A DNA stretch of 64,000 nucleotides from assembly GCA_026745465.1 (NCBI GenBank), contig JACYXH010000205.1, forward strand, positions 1,006,501-1,070,500, given 5' to 3'. The stretch comes from Lota lota (lineage: Eukaryota; Chordata; Actinopteri; Gadiformes; Lotidae). The notes under the pieces were generated by a model. It did no database searches. It saw only the letters and a program-made list of their open reading frames with translations, and was not told the DNA's origin. This document shows, piece by piece, positions 12,707-31,698 of this stretch (position 1 is its first letter; every line of letters begins with the position of its first letter). The position numbers and the translations under genes are program-made.

Positions 12707-15700
12707 TTTTCATGCACCCATTGAAAATTAGACCGTGGAAGAATTAAGAATTTATGCTAAGATTTAAGTCTTTCAGGGGAGCTTCATGGATGATGAGACA
12801 GAATATTTTCAAGTGAGTAATATCCAAGATGGTTAATCATCCTTATTAAATTTTCCTCTAAACCCCGTTCCTGCGTACATCCCAATAATTACTCCATTCC
12901 TTGTGGCTAGAAATCCTGTAGGACAGTATGAAACGTAGAGTTTGTTGTAATAGATTAGTATTTTGCTTTTCACAAACGACACATTTATATGTCACTATAT
13001 TTTGTGTAGATGGGTGGTCTGTAAATATTGGTTAGTTCTTTAGTTGTGCTCGAGTCAATTCAATGCCTTCCAGGGTTTCAGCAGTAGACGGTTGTTGTTT
13101 TGAGCAGGAAGGCACTTCGATGTAACAAGATGAAGGCCTTGTGACTTGCAGCAGTTTACATCTATGACCTCTTTCATTCAAAACTGGAGCATGGGTTTCC
13201 AAAATGGGTTAAAGATCCTAAAGAAAGCGTACAACATAACACAAATTTTGTATCGTATTTACAACATGAAGAATCCTAAAGAAATGGTGTACGTGTTTGC
13301 AGCTCTGCAAGAAGCATCACTTTGGCATCGACAGGCCAGAGAAGTTGGCCTTGTCTCCCGAGGACTCCAAGTTTCTCATGAAAACTTTAACCCAGATCAA
13401 ATCCAACGTGGCCGTGCCCATTAAGAAAAAGGTATTGAGTGACAATGCACTTCTCTCAGATTTCATATTTCTTCCTCTATCATCTTTTATGTTTTATTTT
13501 ATGTTATATTTTCATCTCTTTTTCTTTTCTTCCATTTTTCCTTTCTGTGTGTTTTCCCTGCCCACCCACTGCCTTTTATGTTACTGTCCACCAACCAAAC
13601 ACCCACCCATCCCAACCAGTATGCCCCTGCCTTCCAGGTGAAGGAGAACAAGGAGCGGGAGCGCATGGAGAGGAGGCTGCTGGATGAGCTGTACAAGGTG
13701 TTCATGGACTCCGACTCCTTCTACTACAGCATGACCTACGACCTCACCAACACCGTTCAGAGGCAGGGCGACTCCGGCAAGTCCGACTTGCCCCTTTGGA
13801 AACAGGTGAGTTTGCTGTTGACAACACACACACACACACGGAACAACAAGAACATACACTTTTTAATCCAGTCATTTGTATTATTACCAAATGTGAAAAT
13901 TATGTTTTGGTTGACCTTCTCTTTTTATTCGAATTCTTTGCCAGGTCGATGATCGTTTTTTCTGGAACAAACACATGATTCAGGAGCTCATTGACCTCCA
14001 GGTAATGTCTAAAAAATAAAAACATCAACGCATGACTCACTGCTTTTTCTAAGGAAGAAATGCATCCCAAGATAAAAGGCTGTCTTCACAGTTTGGGGAT
14101 GTGTGCTATTTCAAAATGTTCTCTTAAGCACAGATTGCGATGCATTCAGATGATCACAGCTTCTCTGTCACAAATAGGAATAGATTTTTAAAAATAATTG
14201 TTGTTGGGGATAAATGTTATGTAATTAGTTTAAAGGATAAGTTTACCTAGCAGTGTGTAAAACATTGTTTCAAAATGTGTTTCTTATCGCAATCTTACGG
14301 TTTACCTTTCCACCAGGACCCAGAGGTGGACTTTTGGGTGACCCCCATCATCCAGGGGTTTGTCCAGGTGGAGGAGCTGGTGGTGAACTACAGCGAGAGT
14401 CCCGACGAGGAGAGGAGCAGTCCCGAGACCCCGTCCCAGGAGCTCACCTGCGTGGACGACATCCACCCTCGCTTCACCGTGGCCCTCATCTCTCGCCGTA
14501 GCCGTCACCGTGCAGGTACCATTTAGATCGTCACTGTCGTGTTCAGGTGGCTTTTTTAGTCTGAAGTCTGTGCTTAACTAAGGCAGATTTTTAACTGTTG
14601 GATTGTGATAAACCAACCATAGATGCCTGAATATGCTTTTATTGACTTTCGTCAACCGCCCGTGTATCATCATCAATAAACCACACTAGCATACGTTAAC
14701 CCTCTATTTTACTATTTTTCTCCCACCCTGTTACGTTGTCGCTAATTAGTTACATTAGCTAACAAATGCATAAACCTTTTCAGTTTAACTCCAGCATTAG
14801 CTCCACATTCATTGCGGCTGAATGTATTACACTATATCACATTTCTGTATCCATCTTGTAAACCGCACAACATGAAAGAGCCTCGCACAAATCTCCCTTT
14901 TCACAAGCAGTGCCGTCCCGGCCAAGTTCACACCAGGTTGTGGTTTAATTAATTCACCAAGGTGTTTTTGTTACGCTCGCGGGGGACACCCGATCCGTTC
15001 CGTTGACGATGTGTAAGTAAAGATGATTCCCTCCCACCCTCTTCCTCCTGCCAAAGGCATGCGCTACAAGCGCCGGGGTGTGGACACGGACGGCCATGTT
15101 GCTAACTACGTGGAGACGGAGCAGCTGATCCACGTGCACAGCCACACGCTGTCCTTTGTACAGAGCCGCGGCTCGGTGCCGGTCTTCTGGAGCCAGGCGG
15201 GCTACCGCTACAACCCCCGGCCTCGCCTGGAGAAAGGTCAGCACGCCCTGTGATCACGTGATACCGCATCGGGTCATGTGATGACCCAGGAACTGTTGTA
15301 GAACAAGCTGCTTTGTCTTCTTTGTTGTTGTTTTTGCTTGAAATAGGACCAGAGACTGTGTTTTCAGAAGATCTATGCTATTTGGTGGACCCTTTTCACT
15401 AGCATCTTTCAATAATTTCAACCATGATTACAAACATTTCCTAGCCTGCTGTGCTAAAGTGCAAATCGAATCCTTAACCCTGGCAATGTTATGCCATATT
15501 CAAACAGTTGAGCTACACACGTCCTCTCTAATATGTTTAATCCCTATTTTGAAGTCCCATTCTTACAAAAGTTAAAATACATGGTTGTAAACAGCTGATT
15601 ATTATACCTTTATTTTTTCAGGGGAAAAGGAGACTGTTCCTTTTTTTGCTTCCCATTTTGATGAACAGCTAAGACTTTACCAGAAACAGGTGAGGGGTAC

Positions 15701-18700
15701 AACACCAAGTGCGTTTACCATAATAAAACCTGCTGTGTGGTTGTTATGAAAGGAGTACGCAGTAGTGTCTCGATAGTGGAATGCATCCGCTACCACGATC
15801 CAAAGAATCTTTTCTTGACCATGTAGCATACTAACGCAAGATCTCATCGTTGATCAAAAGTTGGTGACTCACTCTGAAGTCTCCCAGTGTGTCCTGAAGG
15901 TCGTGTTAAACCAGCCCATGTTCTTGAGTCACATCCATCTGCCTTAATTTCACTTCTGACCAAATGGCTGACTCCAGCATAACACTTGCGTCTCCTTCTT
16001 GACCAGGTCATCATCAATTTGGTGGACCAAGGCGGGCGCGAAAAGATAATTGGGGATTCCTATCTGAAACAAGTCCTCCTTTACAACAACCCAAACCTCA
16101 CATATGTTTCATTCGACTTCCATGAGCACTGGTAAGAGAATCTACTCTTCCGGGGAGACCAAGGGAATGTTTTAATCAACAATAGCAATAAATCATTACT
16201 ATAGGCTACCTGTTACGTCACTTAACCCTTTTATTCTCTCTATTCCCCAGCCGTGGTATGAAGTTTGAGAATGTGCAAGTACTGACGGATGCTATCTCTG
16301 ACATCATCACTGACATGAAATGGGGCTGGTGAGTGTCCAGTCCAGTTCATTTTGGGTCGTTGTGCTGCAGCTCTGAAATTATAAATTAGATTGTCGTGCG
16401 TTAGTTAGCTTTATGATTATGGATTTGAAAAGCATTACCTAGTGAATGTATCTTACAGTGACCCGTTGTACTTTCTCCCAGGGTGGATCAAGCTGGCGTT
16501 ATTTGCCAGCAGGATGGAATCTTCCGGGTCAACTGTATGGATTGTCTGGACCGGACCAACGTGGTGCAGGCGGCTATCGCTCGGGCCGTGATGGAGCAGC
16601 AGGTGAGATCTGTCCCAAAGCACACGGACCTCGAACTTTGGTTCATATTTGTGGCGCAACCCCAAAAATAAATGGAACCATATGGCGTAAACTGAGCAAA
16701 GTGTAGCAAAATGTAGCGAGGCTGTTTTTTTTTTCCGCTCGCTTTGTTTAGGTCTCAAGTAAATTTTGGACGTGAACATTTAAAACTATATAGATATTAC
16801 GTGTCTGTACCGACACTGCTGTCCGGCTCAAGACTTAAGGCCTTCCCCATTTTGATGTCTTTACTGACATGGTCTTACATCAATCACATTTATATTAGTC
16901 TTATAGTCTTAAGCTCATATCATCTCTTGTTACAAGAATATTACAATAACAATGTGTGACTTTTACCTGATGAAATACACGTCGATATTTGGTTGCTCTC
17001 TGCCCAAAATGGTCTTCTTAGAGGAGAGAGCATGTCGGCATTAAAATGAAGATAAAATAAAGAAGACAGTAAAACTACATGGATCTGTCTATATGGATTC
17101 AAATGCAGTGCTGTATTGAAGTAGGTGTTGCAAAAGGCCATATGCTGTGTTAATAACCATGGTTACGTCCTCCTCCAGCTGAAGAAACTAGGCGTGATGC
17201 CTCCAGAGCAGCCCCTCCCGCCCAAGTGCTACAGGATCTACCAAGTAATGTGGGCCAACAACGGAGACACCATAAGCAGGCAGTACGCCGGCACGGCTGC
17301 CCTCAAGGTATACCTTGTGTACCTTGTTTTCCTGTGTAACAGGACTCCCTGGGACAAACATAAGTCAACAATGTGTCAACCCTTCCAGAAAAGAACCAAG
17401 AATTACAAGCCTTCATTGTTTTTGTAATGTATTTTAGTAGTAAGAAATAAAGTAATATAATAAATGTATTAGAATTGCTATAGTGATCAAGTGATGCAAG
17501 AATGTTAAACAGTGTATTAGAAAAGGAACTGGGAAGGGGAACTGAAATTACTGAGAAGTGAAAGATCAGCAGGACCAAATTGGATAGGCCTTCTATTGTT
17601 GAACTGTAAGGTGTCTTGCTTCTACACAGTTGCATTTCAGTCAACATACATGAAACATACCAGATAAAATGCTTAATGTGTAAAAAAAAAAGTAATTGAA
17701 TGAAAGTGAGAATTGTGTGTACTCCCATGATTCTTGCACTTTCTGGCTTGGATCTTCATGGTTGAATGCACTTATTGTAAGTCGCTTTGGATGAAAGCGT
17801 CGGCTAAGTAAATGTGCTGTTATGTAAAAATGTAATGGTTCTACCTACTTGGCCAGGACCCATGATCGAGGTCCAACGGTAAAAGCGTGTGTGAATGATT
17901 GCAGGGAGACTTCACCAGGACCGGGGAGCGGAGGCTGGCAGGCGTGATGAAGGACGGCGTGAACTCAGCCAACCGCTACTATCTCAACCGCTTCCGAGAC
18001 GCGTACAGACAAGCCGTTATCGGTAAGGAAGGACCGGTAATTCCCGCCAAAAAACGTGTCCAGCTTGTCCCTGTGGGCAGAGCAGCCTCAGCCCACACCC
18101 AAAGCCAGCACAGCACTTTTCCAATTTCTCTCTCTCTTTATCGCTCGCTCGCTCTCTCTCTGCAGATCTGATGATGGGCCTGCCGGTCACAGAGGACCTG
18201 TACTCCATCTTCAGTAAGGAGAAGGAGCACGAGGAGAAGGAGAAGGAGAGCCAGAGGGGAGCGCAGGAGCAGGTCAGCCTGCTGCTGCAGACCTACATGC
18301 AGCTGCTGCTGCCTGACGATGAGAAGTTCCACGGGGGCTGGGCCCTCATCAACTGTGACATGAGGTTTGTGGAGGCGTTCCCACCACGCCACGGAGGCTC
18401 AAAGCCTTTTTCCTTAAATATTCATGCGTTTTTACAACTGGATGGTGGTACTACGAATACTACAACTGTTTCACTCCGTGAACCTTACCACTGACGATTA
18501 CTTTATTTTCTTATCCATAGCATTATAGATGCCACCAACAAAGATGTAGATGTCCTGCTCCTTCTATCCAACAATGCCTACTACATTGCTTAGTAAGTAA
18601 ATACATTTTTACTAATACTAATTTGAGTGCCTTTGTTACTGGTTTGTTTTCCTAGTACCATTTTTTTAAGTTGACAATATGTTTTCCCCCTGATTAGCTA

Positions 18701-20900
18701 TGATGAAGAGGCCGACAAAGTCAACCAGTACCAGCGCCTTAATTTAGAGGGAATGGAGAAGATTGAGATTGGTAATGTATTACACTGTTTGCCACTCTTT
18801 GTCACTGAACCATTCTGAGAAATGTCATATTAGCTCTGACAATATTGAAGCAAAACACATGAGGGAACAGTTTTACAAGCACCATTTATTAGTGAACAGT
18901 AATAAGCGACAACAGATTATGATTTGTTTATTTAGTCATTCACAAAAAAATTCTGGCACACTAGCTTGCTACTTTGTGTAGGTGTGCACGTTACCGCAGG
19001 TCGGCTATTTTGTATTATGAACATTTATCTTTTATTGTGCAGCCAGTGAAATAATAGTCTGTCGACAGTCACTTTGGTGGTATGTGTGAACTGATGAGTT
19101 AACAGCTTTTGATCGTTAATGTTATTAACGGTTATTAGAAACCCCTGTAAAGTGGAGTGATACATGCATAGTTAAAAGCCCCAGTGCTGTTCTACTCTGT
19201 ATCAGCCCTCATGGAATGCCACTTGTCCAATCAAGTTACTTGGTTGGAACTTTCTATAAATATATATTTTCTTGTGTTGTGCATGAGTGAAGAAGTGCAT
19301 GACAAATACAACAAGTAGTTGCCTGTTTGTTTTGCAGGTCCAGAGCCCACGTTGTTTGGGAAGCCAAAGTTCTGCTGCATGCGTCTGCATTACAGAAACG
19401 AAGAGACCAGTGGGTACTTCCACACGTTACGAGCAGCCACACGCAATCCTGAGGACGACGGAAAAGGTGAGGTGCATTCTATCACTTTTTAAAAAAGACC
19501 ACCAAAATGATTGTCTTTCTATAGACCAAATCCCTTACACATGCATTCTCAATACATTTCAGACACACTCCAATGCATAGCTGAGATGCTGCGCATTACC
19601 AAACAGGCCCTGGGGCTGGACCTGCTAGTGGTGGAGAAGAGGCTGGAGAGGTAGGCAGGGGACTTGTCAAGAACTTCCTCTTGTCCCTTAAGTCTTCAGG
19701 ACGTTTTGAATTCTGTTAACATTTTGTGTGTCTTGTTTCAGACGGCAAAGTAAACCTCATGAAGATATCATGGGGATCCAGAACAAAAGCGGGGAGCAGG
19801 TCCAGGGAGCCTCTGGGCTTGCCCAGGGCAAAAGCTTCCTCCTCAACAAGTTCTCATCCCTCAATCAGAGGGTGAAGCAGACCAGGACCAACATGGGCCC
19901 CTTCAAGCCCCTCGGGAGGCTGGGCCCCTTCTCCAAGCCCGATGTCAAGGTCAACTTCCTGAAGCCCACCATGCACGTCAACCTGTGGAAGTCGGACAGC
20001 AGCCTGGAGACGTCGGACGCCAACGCCGGCGGCGGGACCCTGAAAGAGCTCGGAGGAGACACCAACTCGGAGATCTCCTCCGACTCCGACTCGTACAACT
20101 CCGACCCGGAGCACCTGTGCGCCGGCTCCCTCGAAAACGTGGACTATGTCCTGCCCAGCTGCGGCATCGTAGTGTCGAACCCGCGGCTCGGGAGCCGCTC
20201 CCAGTCGGTCTGCAGCGTGGAGCTGAATGTGCCCTCTGCGGTCCGGGTCACGGGTTGTGACGGGAAGCAGGTGAGCCCCGCCCCTGTCACCGAGGACGAC
20301 TCGCCAGGCTCCGCCTCCGTGGCGGAGGAGGCCATCCTCATCGACTTCGGAACTCCCATCGACGCCTACTGCCACCAGTTCGCCCAGGACGCACAGACCA
20401 AGCCCGTTGAGGTGTTCGGAGAGATCAAGTCCGCCGCCGTCCCTCCCCATGACCCCACCGCGCCTCCGCAGACCACAGTTCCTGTGGACCTTACCGACAG
20501 GCAGGCGGACCCGGAGCAGCCGCCCCCCGAGCCGCAGCTTCCCAGGCCGTCCCAGCTGGATGTCCAGACCACTACCTCCGCCCCAGGCCTCCTGACCGTC
20601 CAGAAGCCCAACTCGGCCATCTCGGGGGGTTCCCAGAGGAGCCTGTCGTCTCAGGTGGAGGGCAGCCTGGGCCCCTCTCCCAACGACTGCAATGGCAGCC
20701 GAGTGGTGTCCCCCTTCGCCAAGATCAAGAGCTCCATGGTGCAGGTGGCCAGCCTCACGCAGGCAGGCCTCACCCAGGGTATTAATTTCGCTGTGGCAAA
20801 GGTCCAGAAGAGCCCAGAGCCTGATGTTGTCAACGAAGCTCAGGAGAGCGAGCTACAGGCAATGTTTACACAGTGCCAGACACGGATTATTCAGATCTAG
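9916..20900 (+). CDS. inpp5f: Inositol polyphosphate-5-phosphatase F (SAC2), a PI4P phosphatase
   Basis: INPP5F/SAC2 is a SAC-domain enzyme that removes the 4-phosphate of PI4P on endosomes. Twenty coding exons give 1135 aa (human 1132): 9916-10012, 11855-11935, 12262-12398, 13303-13431, 13638-13805, 13945-14001, 14317-14515, 15057-15236, 15622-15689, 16007-16131, 16251-16328, 16482-16602, 17179-17307, 17905-18022, 18166-18364, 18521-18592, 18698-18771, 19338-19466, 19563-19650 and 19742-20900. The SAC catalytic CX5R motif reads CMDCLDRT with Cys458 and Arg464, matching the human catalytic position. It is followed by [25 protein letters not shown] and the hSac2 homology region (about 590-750). 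The last exon encodes a Ser/Pro-rich tail ending [11 protein letters not shown]. The start [12 protein letters not shown] matches the family. All phases are consistent and nothing is broken. Confidence 0.97.
12676..12700. repeat. (AC)n microsatellite
   Basis: A short uninterrupted AC run lies in inpp5f intron 3. Confidence 0.9.
17761..17815 (+). mobile_element. SINE/L2-type 3' tail fragment
   Basis: The segment containing gtaagtcgctttggatgaaa resembles the conserved tail shared by many fish tRNA-SINEs and L2-type LINEs. The tRNA-like head is not recognisable. It lies in inpp5f intron 13, just before exon 14. Confidence 0.6.
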
Positions 20901-23690
20901 CTCTCCAAGATTTCAGCAGGATTTTGTAGTCGTAGTAGTGATGTGTAAACAGACTTATGGTAGCAGTAGCATAAGTTTGCACAAAGGGCCTCATCTTTGT
21001 CAGGAACCCCGCTTTTAAATATTGCCCCTTAGTTACGTCTGTCTGACATTTGCTCTTGACTCTTGCACAGGAGATGCATTACCTAACTCTGGCATCGTTA
21101 TGTTTACATGCACACTATATCATGTTATTATTGCTTCTTTGAGCTCATTGGAAATCATTCCATTAAGCTTCTGCATAATATTCCGTTCATTGCTTCATTG
21201 TACATTTAAATGTATTTCTTACCAAATAACCAATATTTATACAGAAAGATTCAGAGAAATGTGATAGACTTTTAAAGAGAATACAAAGCAATAGTTTTGT
21301 ACTATGTTGAGAAAGGTGGATATATACTGTATGTATGTTTATAACCTAGATGGATAGTGGATAAATCTATATATTGAATTGATAAACATTTTATTAGTAT
21401 TCAACAGGAATACACAATGATAGAGAGCAGACCAAGAGATCAAACTGACTTCGAGTGTTCATGTCAGACAAGATAATATGGTTTACAATGATCATGTTCG
21501 CTGTACAATCCAACAGGGCCCATAAGGATGCAGTATTGGTGTGCATGTAAACATAATCAGTCTTTGGGAAATATCCAACCAATGTCCTACGGCTGCATGT
21601 GAAACAAAGGTAAATATATCCTAAACGCATGTTAATGCAAGACCAACTCCAAATTTCCCATGCATCTTTTGTGCAGGTCACTGATTGAGTCTGTATTTGT
21701 GATACAGACCATGTTTATAGCTGCACTTCTTAACACTGGTGGTAGACAATGACCAAATCTATTTTGAGAATTTTCTTTTATTGGTTTCCCCAAAGGTCGG
21801 CTATGTGTTAAATATTACCCGTCGTATATAACTGACAAGGTGGCATAGTTTAGGCCTATGTAATATCAGTGTTAAGTGTAATCTAGCAACTATAGAAATC
21901 AATAACCACACCAGAAGTATACGTCAATACTGGTTTGACATGTATAGTGACTATTGTACGTTGTTTCCTATGTAGAACTTTCCCATCAGTGGTTTATCCA
22001 TACACACATTGGCTTTTATATTGGTCGCAGAAAACTTAGTTTGAGGTCTGCGCAAGTTGATTTGGCAAGGAGCCCCGATCCATTGTTTGCGAACTACAAA
22101 GATATTCAGAGGGATGTCGTGGCGGACGTGTTTTGAAATACGTGTTATGATGCTAATGCTTGTACTCGTTAACTTTTTGACGGTGCGTTTTTGAATTCAT
22201 CTCCTTGGAGCGGACATCGTTTGCTTACTTTGCATGAGAGTGACTGAGAAGTAGCATTAGGTATATGCAATTGAACCATGCCCAAACAAGTAGAGCCACT
22301 GTTCAATGCTTTATGCACTCCCTGAATCGAAAGCATCTAAAGGATTCTTGCCTTAATAGTAAATTGAAGTGGGATTGTACATATATATCAGGTATTTATG
22401 GCAAAATCTACCTTTTTAAAGTCAGTTGTGTTCCATGTTACATCTAGTGGACTGTATACAGTATGAGACCATGTTCAGGGTAAGCGTGTGTGTGTGTTAT
22501 TGAGCTTTATTTTGGGATATGTTATTTACTGGCACAAGAGTTCTATATTCTATATGGGATTGCGTTTAACGAGCAGAGCAACTTTGAGATAATTGAAATA
22601 TCGTCGGTAACATTTGTATGTATCTAACGTTAAGTATGTGTGGGGCTTTTTGTTTGCACATCTGCTGCTGTTCAGTGCTCTCATGTCTCCAAGGTATATA
22701 TGTTGCTCTGCTGTAAATCTTGGTAGGATATATATATGTATGTATATGTATATATATGTGTTCTACTGCGACCATCGCCAGATGATTTAAAACAAGAGGT
22801 TTCACCACCGTTATCTTACTGTAATTACTCAAGCGTAGTGGGCCACTTACCTAGTGTTGGGTACTTCCCTGCATTGTAAGATCCCAAGATTGAAGGGCAA
22901 TGGATGCACCTTTTTGTGGTTTGCTAAACTGTATTTAGCCTGTTTTCTGCATTTTACTCCAGGGATAGCTTATTATTATTTTGACTTATTTTCAATCATT
23001 TTGTAGCATATGCTGCTTAGGTGCTACGCGGCGTTAGCGACCAGTCTGTTTCTGAAACGGGCTGCTTAGTGCGGCCACAGCTCAAAGACAAAGGCTTTAA
23101 GGTGACTGCTGTACTGCAAGAAGAGTGTAACGTAATGGTCATGCAAAAGAACAGTGTCAGTGTGGGATCTTTTTAAGTTCTGCAAAATTCAAGGTCTCTG
23201 CTGTATCGAATTAAGAGGAAAGATAATCAATCCAAATAGGCCAGAATCATAGGTGTCTTAATTTGATTTTAATATGCAATAGCTGGCTTAGTAATGTTTC
23301 CCCAGGTGAAGTCTCCCCTTCCGTTTTTTGTAGCCCTCTCACACACACCAAGTGCTTTTGAAACCACATTTTCATTTGTCTATGGTATTAATTCCTGCCC
23401 ATTCATTAATGTACCATGACATTTGTGTCAACGTGATTAGAGGTCCAAGCATATAATTGCACTGCATTTAGCACATTTTACCAGCATTTGCACCACCCGT
23501 TATCTTCTGTCCGTGGCCGTTCACTTCTATTTAACTGACCATTTGTCCTGTTTATTTCCATGGCGTGTTCAGATTTTATTGTGTATTAAAATACCCTATT
23601 TATTCTTGTCTCCTCTGTGCTAATTGAACAATGTGCACTTTTGACCAGGATTACGTTACGTGGGAATAAACGTTTAAGATTGACCAAGTG
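20901..23690 (+). other. inpp5f 3' untranslated region
   Basis: No coding exon is supported after the TAG at 20898-20900. The first strong AATAAA followed by a GT-rich stretch is at 23665-23670, which implies a 3' UTR of about 2.8 kb. Short TATATG/TATG runs occur near 22726-22758. Nothing else stands out. Confidence 0.6.
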
Positions 23691-23957
23691 TATGGTTTGT
23701 TGTGAGCTTTATTGTTTATTCAGGAGAAACACCATCATTCTCACAGGGAATTGTTTAAAAAATTACTTATTTATGAATCATTAACTGTTACTTGATTGTA
23801 TAACTTGTTTTTCTTCTGTCAAATACATAGAAAACTGACATACATGCATTGTGTTAAGAAACTTACCTCTAATGTTAAATCCTTCACATTATCCTTCCAA
23901 ATAAAAGCAAAGATAAAACTTTTTGAGATGACAAATACATGAAACATGAAAAACGAC

Positions 23958-23963
23958 TTTATT
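23958..23963 (-). other. Candidate mcmbp poly(A) signal
   Basis: TTTATT on the plus strand reads AATAAA on the minus strand, 68 bp past the mcmbp stop. This gives a short 3' UTR and leaves under 300 bp to the inpp5f poly(A) signal. Two further minus-strand AATAAA lie at 23708-23720. Confidence 0.55.
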
Positions 23964-24030
23964 ACAAAACATTTCTGGAACCTTTGCATCAAAACAAATA
24001 GTCATTGTCAGACAGTGTTTGATATTTCCA

Positions 24031-31089
<7,059 letters not shown>

Positions 31090-31698
31090 GACTCGATAAT
31101 GGACCCTTCGATTGACAATTAAAATGACCACAGTCTAAAATAGTTATAATACTTTTATTGTGTTTAAGTCTACTTTCTACAATCACCGCACACGCTGACC
31201 AGACACCAGAAGTGATGCTCTCATGGCGGGAAATTTGCGTCACTTGTCACAGAAAACAGTTCGCTTGTTTTTGTTAACCGGTCAGCCTTACACCACTGAG
31301 TATAAAGTTTGTACTCTAACCAACTACTAACCAACCAAATATAGTTATTCAATTTATTAAATCAATTGAAGTTAAGGCTTTACTTTTTTAAAGTGGTATG
31401 TTCCAATCGAAGATAAATATATGTTAATTACAACGATGCTGTAGTTGCGCACAATGTATAAATCTTCCAAGCCTACAGGGGGCAGTACATAAATAATGTG
31501 TTGCCTAACAATCATGAATAAAGCGTCTCCAACCCGATGTGAATTTCACCGATCTACAAATCACAGTCAGTCCTGGGCAACTATGGCTGCTACTTATGTT
31601 TATGTTATATAGATCATGTAAATGTGTTCGGGAACGCTTCAAGATCCGGGTGGTTGGTTTAAGCCTACTTGCATTGGCTACGTGTAATTTAGGGGAAA
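31090..31698. promoter_or_regulatory. Bidirectional promoter region between mcmbp and sec23ip
   Basis: The start codons of the two head-to-head genes are 609 bp apart, so both promoters must lie here unless distant leader exons exist. A GCGGGAAA E2F-type motif lies at 31226-31233. A 9-residue uORF at 31583-31612 precedes sec23ip. No TATA box is obvious. Confidence 0.7.
31226..31233. promoter_or_regulatory. E2F-type motif
   Basis: GCGGGAAA is the complement of the E2F consensus TTTCCCGC, 137 bp upstream of the mcmbp ATG. E2F control would fit a replication-linked gene, but binding is inferred. Confidence 0.5.

Noticed and set aside
19854..20450. Minus-strand open frame of 198 codons in the last inpp5f exon
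   Set aside because: Shadow of the GC-rich inpp5f coding exon; no splice or domain support.
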